A stretch of 64,000 bases of DNA from assembly GCF_030864355.1 (NCBI RefSeq), contig NC_083393.1, positions 2,232,001 through 2,296,000 of the forward strand. The letters are read 5' to 3'. A model generated the notes under the pieces. It made no database searches. It worked only from the letters and a program-made list of their open reading frames with translations, and was not told where the DNA came from. The position numbers and the translations under genes are program-made. The stretch is from Cutaneotrichosporon cavernicola. Lineage: Eukaryota > Basidiomycota > Tremellomycetes > Trichosporonales > Trichosporonaceae. Of this stretch, positions 1 through 11,059 are shown piece after piece; the stretch's first letter is position 1, and every line of letters starts with the position of its first letter.

Positions 1-2312
1 TGCCCGCGCCGCACCTCGAAGTCATCATGCAGCCCACCCCTTTCGGCGCGCGGCGCCCTACCCTCCCCGTCGCCAAGAGCATGACTCTCGCACGGGTTGC
101 AACTGCCGAAGGCGTCGACAAGCGGTACGAGCGCGCCTGGCTGCGCGGCCTGCGCAACCACTTTGCTGCGGGCCGCGGCGACGAGCCCGAGTCGCACCAG
201 CGCCTTGTGCGGCGCGGCGACGTTATCTCGGTGCCGGTGCGGCAGGGCAAGCCACTCGCCGAGGGCGAGGAGCCGGAGGACGAGGATGACGATGAGGAGC
301 GTGTCGAAAAGGACACGGCGCTCGCGTACTTTATCGTGACGGCGCTTGCGTTTGAGCCCCTCATGCCGCTCGAGGATGACTTTAGCTCGACCATCTCGTC
401 CAAGTCCCGGGCCGGCGAGCTCGGCTGCTGGGTCGACGCTGGTCCGGGCGGCGAGACTTCGCTCATGTTGTCAGGCGTTGAACGCGGCCGCGTGGCCGGA
501 CGAGCAGGCGACCTTGCATGGCACGGAATGCGTGAGTCCCAAGTTCGATAGGTGTAGCTGACAGCAGCGGCCGCGCCACCACCGTACTACGCTCCCGCGG
601 CGGGCACACTCCGCGACCTGGCGAAGAGTGCGTTCTCGCCTCTCGCCCTGGCCCGCCTCTTCCCCCTCAGCGTGCTGGTCAAGGGCTCTCGTGGGGCCGG
701 CAAGAGATCGTTCGTGCACGCTGCCGCCGACGAGCTGGGCCTCAGCGTCGTCGAAGTGTCATGCTACGACGTTATCGGTGACACTCCCCAGACGACAGAG
801 GGCACGCTTCGCGCGCGCTTCGACAAGGCGCGGCAGTGCGCGCCCTCCATCCTCCTCCTGACCCACCTAGAGGCCTTTGCCCCCCAGTCTAGCGGCAGCG
901 CGCCGCCCCGCCCACCACCCGTTGTCAAGGTCGTGGAAGATCTTCTCGCGGCGGCATGCAAGGCCGGCGCGGAGACGAGCCAGCCCGTCGCGATCTTTGG
1001 GACGACGAGTAACATTGAGGCTGTGCCTCGCGACATGCAGGCTGTGTTCAAGCACGAGCTGGCACTCCCCGCCCCATCGAGCGGGGAACGCGAGGCCATC
1101 CTGACTACCTGCGTGGCCGATACGCCGCTCGCCCCCGACGTGGTGCTGAGCCACGTCGCGGCACAGGCTGCAGCCCTTACGGCAGGCGACCTCGCGTCGC
1201 TCGTCGAGCGCGCGCGCGACATGGCACTGGCACGCGCATGCGCCGGCGCGCCAAGTGCGACAGACGCGCTCCTTGCCGGCGTGGCGCTCACAGCGGCCGA
1301 CCTGACCACCGCGCTGGGTGACGCGCGTGCAAGTTACGCCGACTCGATTGGCGCCCCCCGTATCCCCAACGTATCATGGGACGATGTGGGTGGCCTCGCG
1401 GCAGTCAAGAACGATATTCTGGACACGGTGCAGCTTCCACTCGAGCACCCCGAGCTGTTCGGGGAGGGAATGAAGAAACGTTCCGGTATCCTACTCTACG
1501 GTCCTCCCGGAACAGGCAAGACCCTTCTCGCCAAAGCGGTGGCCACGTCGTGCGCGGCAAACTTCCTCTCCGTCAAGGGTCCCGAACTGTTGAACATGTA
1601 CATTGGCGAGTCGGAGGCCAACGTCCGCCGCGTCTTCGAGAAGGCGCGAGACGCGAGTCCATGTGTGATTTTCATGGATGAGCTCGACTCTGTCGCTCCC
1701 AAACGTGGAAACCAGGGCGATTCAGGCGGTGTCATGGACCGTATCGTATCCCAACTCCTCGCAGAACTGGACGGTATGTCGGGTGGACGCGGTCAGGTGG
1801 TCGTTATGGCCGCGACGAACCGGCCCGATCTACTGGACCCGGCTCTCCTCCGTCCAGGCCGCTTCGACCGCATGTTATACCTCAGCGTTCCCGAGACACA
1901 TGCTGCTCAGCGTGACGTCCTGGCGGCCCTAACGAGAAAGTTCACCCTCGACCCCGCGCTTTCGCTCGATGACCTCTCGGAACGCCTGCCATTCACATAT
2001 ACCGGTGCGGACCTTTATGCTCTCTGCGCAGACGCAATGCTGCGTTCCATGACGCGCGTCGCTGAGGAGGTGGATAAGCGGGTCGCCGAGCTCGATGCTG
2101 CCCCCCTCCCCAGGGCTTATCCAAAGCCCCTCACAGCGCAGTATTACCTCGCGTCGATGGCTACCTCGGCCGAGACGGATGTCATTGTTGGCGAGAGCGA
2201 CTTCCTCCACGCCCTCGAACGGCTGCAGCCCTCCGTGTCGTCCGACGAGATGGCGCATTACCGCCGCGTACAGGATGAGTTTAAGGGGTTCAATATTGGC
2301 GGCGACAAGTAA
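1..2312 (+). CDS. PEX6: Peroxisomal biogenesis AAA-ATPase PEX6 (5' partial)
   Basis: Pex6 forms a hexamer with Pex1 and uses ATP to pull the PTS1 receptor Pex5 out of the peroxisomal membrane. The frame is open from the first bases, so the N-terminal domain lies outside the window. An intron at about 532-564 (33 nt, donor GTGAGT) joins the open frame at 27-531 to the long frame ending at 2312. A degenerate first AAA module is visible near 680 (GSRGAGKR, not a full Walker A). The second module is intact: Walker A GPPGTGKT near 1503, Walker B FMDELDS near 1672, and the RPGRFDR arginine-finger region near 1852. A dead first site with a live second site is the Pex6 pattern and separates it from Cdc48. 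The 3' end faces the 3' end of the next gene. Confidence 0.9.
532..564 (+). other. PEX6 intron, 33 nt
   Basis: Donor GTGAGT, branch-like CTGAC and acceptor CAG. Removing it restores the frame between the two PEX6 segments. An acceptor 3 nt downstream would also keep the frame. Confidence 0.7.
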
Positions 2313-2547
2313 CTATTCATTGGAAAACAGTGCACAGGCGCAGCTACATACATATACCCTATAGTCGTACAGTTATGGCACAGGTCTTGTTGGACGCAGA
2401 AGAGGTCGCTTTTCGTTGTTTACACTACGTTGAAGCGCGCACACGAATATGCACATGCAGGTCGCAGTCGCCTAGAATGAATTGTCAAGGCAGAGCGACA
2501 GCATTGGGCAGGGTGTGCGGCGCGCTTGCTCTTGCTCTTGCTCTTGC

Positions 2548-4002
2548 TCACTCGAGCCCAACACCCGCCCACACCTCGCGGTTCTTCTCGTCGTTTTGCG
2601 CCTCGGCCATACGCAGCATGGCCTCGTTGAGGTCCGTGTCGTCGCCCTGGTCGACGCCGCGCGGGAGCGCAAGAAGTGCGCGCTCGAGGTGCTCGTGACC
2701 CCCAAACGGATCGGACATGTTGCCGTCGATCGCCTCGCGAAGCGCCGCAAACCCGTCAACCATGTTATCCGCGCTGAGCTGGTAACTTGGCCCGGGGTCG
2801 ACCGTGTCGACCATGCCATTTGTGGGGATATCGACGACATGTATGGGCTCAATCTTCTCCTCTGTACGCCTGCGCGTGCGCGGATGCTTGGGCGGCTTGA
2901 AGTCTTTGATTGGGCCCTTGAGCTTGCGGTACCGGTTATAGATGTCTGGGTACTTGATGCGCAGCGTCAAGGCCAGTGGAGGCGGCTTCTCAGGATCGAC
3001 AGACGACGGATCCTCAGCTATCTGGCGGAGGTAGGCTGCCTTCTCGTCTTCAGGCATCATGAGAGCGCGGCGAATCTCGTCCGTGTCCTTGCCGGCATGG
3101 ATTTGGGCGACCAGCCACTCGTCAATGACCTTGGGGAGGCGGCCCGACTCGAGCTCGTCGTCGGCGTACGCGTCATGTCCCTCATGCCTCCAGAAATACG
3201 AGACCTTGCACTCTCCCTCGTCCAGTTCGGTGAGAACGATACGGGCCGGACAATCGCACTTGACACTCTTCTTGGTGTTGAGGCGCAGCTTCTCGCGCGG
3301 CAGTGTCGTGCTATGCTTGGCCTCGTAGCGGCCCGCATGGTGGCATGTGTACGTGACCTTTTCCTTGATGTTTGAGGTGCGGTTACGCCTGCGCCGTTTG
3401 AGCGGCGGCGCACTCGCAGCCTCTTCGGGGGCCATGGAGGCAAGCATGCGTTCATGTGCCTTGATACGGGCACGTAGTCGCTCCTCGGCGCGTTTCTCAG
3501 GCGTAGTCGTACGGCGCTGTACGAAATGACACCAGCTACTCTCACCTTCAAACCAGACATCGAATTCGGCGCGGTTCGTAAAACTCAACAACTCGGGATG
3601 AGGGGTGGTATCGTCTCGCTGAGGCCGGCTGAACGGGGCCATATGTGACGATGTCACTGGCACGTGCACGTGTATGCCATCGTCTTGGGACGAGTTGGGT
3701 GACAGGACCTGGTTATCAAGGCCGTTATCGAGACCGGCATCGAGGACAGACTGGGACATGTCTACGCCGATCTGCATCGGCACACCGACTCCCACGTTGC
3801 CGTTGACGTCGACGCCTACTCCTACGCCTACGCCCATCTGGAAGTCGCCACCCGCATATTGTGGCTGTGCCGCGGCGACAGCGGCCGCTGCAAAGTCGGG
3901 ATCGAACTTGGCATCGAAGAAGGCCTCGGCGGCGAGCTGGGGATCGATAAGACTGTCGTCGACGTGCGGCACGCCGGCGAGGTTGAGGGGCGGGTCGGAC
4001 AT
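2548..4002 (-). CDS. FAR1/WRKY-GCM1-type zinc-finger protein, 484 aa
   Basis: Intronless frame from an ATG at 4002. The middle holds a probable DNA-binding zinc domain: a segment opening FTNRAEFDVWFEG, a basic stretch KRRRRNR (nuclear signal), then CHHAGRYEA, KCDCPARIVL and FWRHEGHD, giving a C-C-H-H pattern. That order is known from the FAR1/Mutator-transposase-derived and WRKY-GCM1 zinc fingers. The N-terminal third is low complexity and includes a glycine-valine run (GVGVGVGV) encoded by a GTNGGN-type repeat near 3800-3840. No transposase DDE core is visible, so this looks like a domesticated regulator rather than an element. The target is unknown. It shares a 552-bp upstream region with the divergent DHHC gene. 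Confidence 0.6.
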   Translation of the reverse strand: MSDPPLNLAGVPHVDDSLIDPQLAAEAFFDAKFDPDFAAAAVAAAQPQYAGGDFQMGVGVGVGVDVNGNVGVGVPMQIGVDMSQSVLDAGLDNGLDNQVLSPNSSQDDGIHVHVPVTSSHMAPFSRPQRDDTTPHPELLSFTNRAEFDVWFEGESSWCHFVQRRTTTPEKRAEERLRARIKAHERMLASMAPEEAASAPPLKRRRRNRTSNIKEKVTYTCHHAGRYEAKHSTTLPREKLRLNTKKSVKCDCPARIVLTELDEGECKVSYFWRHEGHDAYADDELESGRLPKVIDEWLVAQIHAGKDTDEIRRALMMPEDEKAAYLRQIAEDPSSVDPEKPPPLALTLRIKYPDIYNRYRKLKGPIKDFKPPKHPRTRRRTEEKIEPIHVVDIPTNGMVDTVDPGPSYQLSADNMVDGFAALREAIDGNMSDPFGGHEHLERALLALPRGVDQGDDTDLNEAMLRMAEAQNDEKNREVWAGVGLE

Positions 4003-4554
4003 TGTGACTTTGGAGTTGGTGAGAGTCCTGGTGGGAAGGGGGGATATCGGGGGGAAGAATAAGGCGGTGGCGACGAAAACAACAGCTCAAGTGGGGGGTG
4101 AGAAGTATTAGAAATAAAATGGGGGGAGCGTTAAAAATATTCCTATTCTGTCGGGTTTTAAGTGGGGGGGGAGAAGGAAGACTGAGTCAGATCATACATA
4201 CCTGGGGGGAATCACGTGATCACGAGACAGGTGACATCACCTTGGTCACATGTCCACAAGAACACATTCCGTTCAGTCTCAACACCTTTCCTTGCCCAAC
4301 GCGCCTCTCTTGTCGAGCTTTTGTGCGTCGCTCGCAAAGATCACAAGCCGCAGACGTAGCTCGCGCAATCGGGGTTACCTGGATCGCAGCTGCTCATTCA
4401 GCTTGCCTGAATCGCTCCATTCAACTTGCTGAATCGCTGCTCATTCTGCTCCTTGAGCTCCAACTCGTCATCGCACGCCAGCTATATCCAGCCAGCTGCG
4501 ATTCGTGCTGTAACTCGTGCAGCTGACGTATCCGCCTCCCTTACTCCTCGCCTC
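4003..4554. promoter_or_regulatory. Shared upstream region between zinc-finger gene and DHHC gene
   Basis: 552 bp between divergent start codons, with no convincing ORF. Near 4108-4175 it is A/G-rich with several G runs. From 4254 on it is C/T-rich, fitting a 5' leader of the DHHC gene. TTG-initiated reading continues upstream of 4555, but the first ATG in frame is 4555. Confidence 0.4.
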
Positions 4555-5948
4555 ATGGGGCTCGTGAACCGCCTCTCCCGGCCAGGGGCATACATCGAGT
4601 TCGTCCTTCCCCCGGCCCTCCTAGCTTATTTTCTCTGGGCATGGCGGGTGTGCACATCCCCATTCCTCGGTGAGTCAGAGGCGTTGGATCGGATCTGGCT
4701 GACCATAGCTGAGTATATCGCGGATGGCCTCGACCTCGGCCCATTGGTCGCGGGTACGTTCCAGATGTCCACATGTAGTCTGACAGCAGTGACATACCGA
4801 TATGCCGCAACAGGCCTCATCGCGAGCGTATCTGCCGTCTTTCTGAGATTGTATTTCCTGCCCACGCGGTTTGCATCGCCTCCAGTACCGCCACCGTGTA
4901 TCTCAAATCTCGAGGTCATCTTCGAGGTGCCGCGTCCTAAAGATGGCAAGGCGGGCCTAATCACCCATGACGAGGCGGCGAGCGGCGGACCCCTGGTTGT
5001 GTTCTGCAATTCCGATACATGTGGGGGCCGCTGGAAACCACCGCGCACCCGACACTGTTCCGAATGTGGCCGCTGTCGACTGGGGTTCGATCACCACTGC
5101 CTCTTCGTACGTCCCTCCCATGCATCGCTGACCCAGGTCGCGAACTGTATTTCAGCACCCATCCTGGGTCCATTCACGGCCTTGCTCCTCCTCGCACCAG
5201 TAACAGTACTCCTCCTCGCTGCACCGGTACATCGCGCCGTCATATATGGCGCCCGCCAAGCCTGGGCTTCCGCGGGAAGTAACGCCCGCGTACAGGCGTA
5301 TTGGGGCTGGGGTTGGAGTTGGGTCGTCCCTGCCGGCCCCGTTGCACGATACGCTATTGGATTTCTTTTGGCGTGGAGTGATATAGAGGCCGAGGATAAC
5401 GACATGGGCAGGGTTGAGATCGGGTTGTTGTGGGGGATTGGAAATGCTTTGGCTCTCATCACCGCCGTAAGTGTCAAAGGGAGATGGGAGAAGGAGGCTG
5501 ATTCCAGGCCCTGGCTTTCTGGCAGGTCAAGCAGATCTTCTCTGGAGAGCTTGGGAACGACGTCATGCGGGCCCGCGCCTACGCAAAGGCTTCTGACGCT
5601 GTCAGGGTCGCCCGCGCCAAGGGAGAGCAAGATACGAAAGCCCTCGCTGCCATGGAGAGATTCACCCCGGAGAAGTGGTTCTTCGTCCCGCTCGAGCACG
5701 ACTTGTATGCTGGAGCCGTGGTGCCTGTCCTCCCAACCGAGTCGCCGTACAATCTCGGCCGGCACGAGAATTTCGACCTCCTCGTCGGCCGGGGAAGAGG
5801 CTGGCGTTGGATCCTCCCTTGGAACTGCGTGCGGTCTGGCATGAGCACCGCTGAGGCGTCAGTCTGGCCGATCAATGGCGTTGTTAGAGCGCGTCTAGAG
5901 ATGGAGGCGGCGCGGCTGTTAGATAATCAGAGCGACAATAGGACATAG
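4555..5948 (+). CDS. DHHC-type protein S-palmitoyltransferase, about 434 aa
   Basis: Transfers palmitate to cysteines of membrane proteins, with an acyl-enzyme formed on the DHHC cysteine. Two hydrophobic segments precede the cysteine-rich domain (PPALLAYFLWAW and a second near 4805). The zinc/DHHC block reads CGGRWKPPRTRHC, CSECGRCRLGF, then DHHC near 5089-5100, and two more hydrophobic segments follow (GPFTALLLLAPVTVLLLAAP and a fourth near 5345). Two introns are supported: 5107-5136 (30 nt, in frame, directly after DHHCLF) and 5467-5525 (59 nt, required to reach the C-terminal exon). The tail contains YNLGRHENFDLLVGRG, seen in fungal DHHC enzymes after the last membrane span. Two further 33-39 nt in-frame stretches in exon 1 could be introns. 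The gene ends 130 bp from the convergent CTK1-like gene. Confidence 0.85.
5107..5136 (+). other. 30-nt in-frame intron in DHHC gene
   Basis: Donor GTACGT, branch GCTGAC, acceptor CCAG. It is a multiple of three without a stop, so it is hidden in the ORF. Removal gives DHHCLF followed by VANCIS, restoring the spacing to the family's NC[IV] motif. Confidence 0.75.
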
Positions 5949-6078
5949 ATGACTAGACGGAAGGCATTCACCATGCTACATCCTACTTCTCGCGCCGGCG
6001 GTGCATCTTGACCGTCATCTCGTGATGTTCCCCACACGTCGCAAGTCTGGTGTCAGCTGAGGATGAAACCGATTCAGC

Positions 6079-9000
6079 TCACTGTGTGGGCTGCTCCATC
6101 TCTGGCGCCTCAGTGGTAAAGTACACGGCGTCGAGCGCGTCGTCGGCCAACAGCCTCTTGGCAGGGTTGAGCTCCAGCAGTCCCCGCACGACCTCCATCG
6201 CGCCCGCCGACAAGGAGGAGAACTTTTCGGCAAATCTTGACGGCAGAGCCTCGCGAGGTCGCACGAGCTCGTACCATGGCAACTCGGCGACGCTCGGCCA
6301 GTCGCTCTCGCGCGGAGTTCCCAGGATAGCCCAGATCGCGTCGAGCTGGCTGATCTCGTCCTGTCCCTGGAACGTCGGCTTGCCTGTGAAGATCTCGAGC
6401 ATGATGCACCCCGCACTCCACGTATCCACCTCTGGCCCGTATGCCGTTTCGCCCATCAGCAGCTCGGGACTACGGTACCACAGCGTGATGACGCGGTTCG
6501 TGTAGTCATCCCGCTTGTGCTTGTGGTACCAGCGCGCGAGGCCAAAGTCGGCGAGTTTTAGCTCTCCCTCTCCGTTCAGAAGGATGTTTGAACCCTTCAT
6601 GTCCCGGTGCAGGATGCCGCGCCGATGCAGGTATCCTAGGCCAGAGAGCATCTGGTAATTGAGCGACTTGACGTTGGCCGGCGAGAGCTTGACCTCAGGG
6701 TGCGATAAGATGCCCGTCAGGTCGTGGTTCATGTACTCGAGCACCATGTAAACGGAGTCTGCGGTCAGTTAACATGCAGTCCACGGCAACTGACTGTGTG
6801 ACACCATCATCTCCATGAGCCGCACGATGTTGGGGTGGTCTAACGCTTGGAGTAACTTGATCTCGCGCATCGATGTGACAGGAAACCCGTCGCGCTCCTG
6901 CTCCATTCTGATCCGCTTGAGTGCAACGAGAGCGCCGCTGCCTGTGTTCCGCGCCTTGTACACCTTGCCGTATGTGCCCTCGCCGACCTGTGAGAGCCGC
7001 TCGTATCTCTCGCCCGCGACCGCACGGGGCCTAGGGGGTCTAGGAGCGACCACAGGCTTCGGCCGAGGCTTGGGTGCCTTCCGAGCTGCGGGAACCAGTA
7101 CAGGAAACGGCGGGAGTCCCAGAGGGGGCGAAGGTCCTGCACCTGCAGGCAGTCCTCCCACTCTAACCTGGTCGCGTTCGCGTGTGGCGCGCGGACCGAC
7201 CGGTGCATCAGGCGGCGGCGCGGGGGTCGCCTTCTCACCGCGCACAGCCTGGGCGTGCAGAGCAGTGAGGTCTTGTTGATCTTTCGACAACTGCGAGCGC
7301 ATGCGGAGGAGCTGGTGGATCTGGTCCATCTCGATCGATGACGGCTGCCTCCCAAAATGGTGGATAAGAAACTGGTGCAGCGGTGGTGTCGCATTCTTCG
7401 CGTACCATTGCCCGAAGGCGGTGGAAATGTACGGCGCAATGGTGGATAGGTGCTTGTCATACTGTTGTTGTTTGTCCGCAAGGCGGTTGAGGAATGTCTC
7501 GGCGCGGGGAGTGCCGGGGCCTGAAGCTGGACCGGAAGGCGCAGAGGAGGGTGCTGATGTGACGGAGACGGGCCCAGGTGGTGGGACTCGAGGCACAAAC
7601 GCCGGCCGAGTGGCGAACGACCCGGGCCCTGTGGCGGGTGGACCAGACGGGGGTGGGAGCGAGGCGGGTGATTGTTGTCCCGACACTGTGGACGCACTGG
7701 GCGGCAACGGGGGCACAAAGCGCACAGGTGGTGAGCGCTTGACTGGGCTCCACTTGTCCGAGCGCTTCGGCATCGGCGGTGGCGGCTCGTCATCGAGCTC
7801 CATGTCGACCTCGGGGACGTCCTCTTGGGTCGGGACCTTGGCGGGCCCCTCCTTCATGCCGTTACGCTGGGCAGCTGGACCGGTCGGTGCAGGCTTCCAA
7901 TCACGCATGGCTCCGCGGACAGGATGGGCAGCCTCCCCATTCGTCGGCGTATCCCGATCCGGCGTTGTGTCGTACGGCAGAGCGTCGCCCGGCTGGGGGT
8001 CATGTCTTGGCCTGACGGGCCGCGGCACCTCCTCTCTAGGTGGCGAGCGCGACCTGGATCGCGAGCGACTCCGACGCGGGCTGGGGTCGCGTGGTGGTGA
8101 TGCCGTCTGCGGCCGTCCCCACACACGCATCTTGACAGGATCCCCGTCCCGCCTACGCGGATGCTGCTGTTGCTGCTGCGGCTGCCACTTGTCACGACCC
8201 CACCTTCCCCTACCAAATTTGGATGGTGGGGAAGGCGACCGCCACCGGAAGTCACGGTCGCGGCCGTTGCGTACTGGGCTCCTTCGCGGGCTGGGACTGC
8301 GGGAGAGCGAACGGTCTCGCGACCTAGGCCGCTTCGGGGAGGGCGACCTGGCGCGCGAGCTCCCACGCGGACGTTTGGAATCTGGTAAGGATGGAGAGGC
8401 GATACGCCTCTTGGGAGTGGATGGTGAGCGTCCGCGTGGAGTGGGAGACCCTCGGCGCGGAGGCGGGGAGGGCGAGCGTGAACGTCTGCCGTCAGCATCC
8501 ACTACCATACAAGACTGACCGGTCTTCCGAGTCGCTGGCTCTCCTTCCAACACCATAGTCAGGCGAGGCACGCCCGCCGGGCATCCTGGAAGCAGGTGAC
8601 CTGTTGCGTCTCCGTGGTGGCGGGGAAGGTGAGCGTCGGTCGCGCTCGGGCGACCGTCCCCAGCGGCGAGGAGGTTCTTCGCGCTCACGTTCGCGCGAGC
8701 GGTCGCGGTCTCGCCGGTCGTCTGAGCGCCACCTGTCGGCGCGGTGGTCATCGCGCTCCCACCTGCGCTCGGGACTACGCCGTCGTCGGCGATAATCTTC
8801 CCAAGATCTATTGTCCTCCTTCCTCCACCCCCTCCTGTCGCGGTCATGAAAGTCCCTCCCGTCGCGATCTCGTTCACGCTCGCGCGAACGCGAACGGGAT
8901 CGAGATCGCCCACGCTCTTCCCGGTCTTCTGGCTCTTTGCCCTTGTCTCTTTCGCTTTGTGCAGGTGCACGCTCGCGCGAGCGCTCGTCATGCCGCGGCG

Positions 9001-9151
9001 GTTCGTAGTACTCGCCCTTCCTGGTCGGTCCGCTTGGTCCCGGAGAGTCGGCCCATGCGTTTGCCGGACGCGAGGGCTGGGATTTGGGCCGCCAAGTCGA
9101 CTCGCGCTTGATGCCCTGCGCGCCGTCGCGGGGCATGTAGTAGTCGGACAT
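6079..9151 (-). CDS. CTK1: CTD kinase catalytic subunit, CTK1/CDK12-like, with RS-rich N-terminus, 1000 aa
   Basis: Cyclin-dependent kinase expected to phosphorylate Ser2 of the RNA polymerase II C-terminal repeats during elongation, with a cyclin K/Ctk2 partner. Start at 9151 (MSDYYMPRD). Introns at 8486-8519 (34 nt) and 6759-6794 (36 nt) keep the frame. Roughly the first 430 residues are rich in RS, RD and SP dipeptides, followed by a proline-rich linker. The kinase domain occupies about the last 300 residues: GEGTYGKV glycine loop, PVTSMREI in the PSTAIRE position, HRDMKGSNILL catalytic loop, DFGLAR, and the T-loop NRVITLWYRSPELL. The RS tail resembles metazoan CDK12/13 more than budding yeast Ctk1. 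It is transcribed divergently from MRI1, with 182 bp between start codons. Confidence 0.88.
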
Positions 9152-9333
9152 GTGTGGCGATGAAGAAGAGGCCAACACAAACCACAGAGTTGGATGGACC
9201 GCGTCATATTCAAAAGCTATTAGCCTAAAACTAATTGAATTAGATTTGAATTGATTCCGCGCCTCGGCCTGGTGGAGGGATTTCTGGAGCGAGAAACGTT
9301 TGTGGAAATGCAACAACAACAACAGCTGAGACA
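9152..9333. promoter_or_regulatory. Compact bidirectional promoter CTK1-like / MRI1
   Basis: 182 bp between divergent ATGs. It holds an A/T-rich patch near 9210-9255 in otherwise GC-rich surroundings. No TATA box is clear. Confidence 0.4.
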
Positions 9334-10553
9334 ATGCCCAAGACTCTCCCCGAGATGATGACCTCGCTCCGCATCACTGCGGACGGGGAGGTTGAGATCG
9401 TCGACCAACTCCTCCTCCCGTATGTCGCGCCTCGATGGAACTGACTGGAACTGACCCCAGCCACGAGGTCAAGTGGGACAAGGTCGAGACGCCGGAGCAG
9501 GCATTCGACGCGATCAAGAGCATGAAGGTGAGCTAGGAGTCGTTCGATCAGATCTAACCCCAGATCCGCGGAGCCCCGGCCATTGCGTCGCTCGCAGCCC
9601 TCTCCGTCCGTTCGCACCTCTCCTCGGCTGCCGTTCCGGCGTTCACTTCCACCGCGAACGTACAGGAGCACGTGGGCCCAATCCTTGACTACCTCCAGTC
9701 CTCGCGCCCGACCGCTGTCAACCTAGGCGAGGCGATGGACCGGATTCGTGGCGTCCTCGCTTCTGGCGGTGACGCCGCCGACCTCGTGCAAAAGGTCAAA
9801 GACACGTGCTTTGCCGTCCACGCCGAGGACATGGAGCGTAACCGCGAGATGGGCCGTCTCGGGGCTGAGTGGCTGTGGAAGAAGCGTGGTGCCGGCAAGA
9901 AGGGCCTCAAGGTCATCACGGTGTGCAACACTGGTTCGCTAGCCACGAGCGGGTACGGCACGGCGATTGGCGTCATCACTGCCCTGTACGAGACGGACCA
10001 CCTCGACACGGCGTACTACGCCCAGACGACGCCTTACCATCAGGGTTCGCGTCTGACCTCGCTTGAGCTCACGACGCTCCGTGTGCCGGCGTGCATGATC
10101 TGCGACACGATGCTCGGCTCGCTCATGCAGCACCAGGACATTGATGGCATTGTGGTCGGCGCGGACCGTATCGTCCGGAACGGCGACACGGCAAACAAGA
10201 TCGGCACGTACCAGGCTGCGGTGCTTGCCGCGCGCCACAAGGTGCCCTTTGTTGTCGTTGCGCCCGTTACGACTGTGGACCTCAGCCTCGCGACTGGCGC
10301 TGAGATCCACATCGAGCAGCGGCCGCCTGTTGAAGCCACTCTCGTACGCGGGAAGAACCTCGAGACGGGCGAGCTCAGCGTCGTCCGTATCACGCCTGAA
10401 GGCGTGGGCGCCGACGACAACGAGTGGAACCAGGTCTACAACCCCAGCTTTGACGTGACGCCCGCGGACCTCATCTCGGCGGTGGTGACTGAGAAGGGAG
10501 TGGCGGAGCGCTCTGAGGGCGCGACCAGCATCGACGTGGCGTCGGTGTGCTAG
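9334..10553 (+). CDS. MRI1: Methylthioribose-1-phosphate isomerase, 380 aa
   Basis: Converts 5-methylthioribose-1-phosphate to 5-methylthioribulose-1-phosphate in methionine salvage from methylthioadenosine. The ATG at 9334 opens MPKTLPEMM. Introns at 9420-9460 (41 nt, phase 2) and 9528-9563 (36 nt, phase 0) give LLPHEVKW and SMKIRGAPAI, both family landmarks. Catalytic signatures are VCNTGSLATSGYGTA (active-site Cys) and GADRIVRNGDTANKIG (general-acid Asp). The length fits the 360-410 residues usual for Mri1, and the eIF2B alpha/beta/delta relatives lack this Cys/Asp pair. No tail targeting signal is seen; cytosol is likely. Confidence 0.95.
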
Positions 10554-11059
10554 AGGCTAGGTTATTGTATGGGGTCAGGTAGATGAGATAGACAGCCGTG
10601 ATTCCCCTCACGGCCTGTAGACGGACACGATTATGACATTTGGCGATTTCCGCGGCGCCTGTTCCGCTGGGTGTTATGTCGTCGATATCCATTATGAGAG
10701 CCAAAGGCAAGCCGTGAATGCAGGCGGGATGGCGGCAGACCGCTCTCTGGCTCCATCCATATTCTGCTACTTCAACTCAATAATCATAGTTGAATGGCAG
10801 CTGCACGCCATAGCGAGCTGGGCGTGTTACATTGTCTCTGCCCACCCAGGGTGAGGGTACCAAGCCACTTCGGATCGGTCCGAGGCATCACCGACGAGAG
10901 CCGAATCAATGACAATCTCCATTCGGCACCTGTCGGAACTTGACTACGGACCGAAGAGAGCCGGTTCCTTGAGATTGCTGGCAAGACTCGAGTATAAGAC
11001 CAACTGCAACGACGTCGGGAACTCTCTCTCTCTTCAGCACCAGCACCACCACCGCAGCA
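10554..11059 (+). promoter_or_regulatory. Intergenic region upstream of flavin oxidase
   Basis: 506 bp with no gene. A TATA-like GTATAAGACC sits near 10992, about 68 bp before the ATG at 11060. The leader just before the start is CT- and CAC-rich. Confidence 0.4.

Noticed and set aside
2482..3375. 297-codon plus-strand ORF
   Set aside because: Shadow of the FAR1-like zinc-finger gene on the other strand, with no recognisable domain.
4670..4786. Two extra in-frame intron candidates in the DHHC gene (4670-4708 and 4754-4786)
   Set aside because: Signals are plausible, but no conserved block nearby demands their removal; left in the model as uncertain.
5091..5765. 224-codon minus-strand ORF
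   Set aside because: Antisense to the C-terminal half of the DHHC gene and lacks features.
7301..8518. 405-codon plus-strand ORF
   Set aside because: Antisense to the RS-rich part of the CTK1-like gene; its Gly/Arg-rich composition is what reversed RS codons give.
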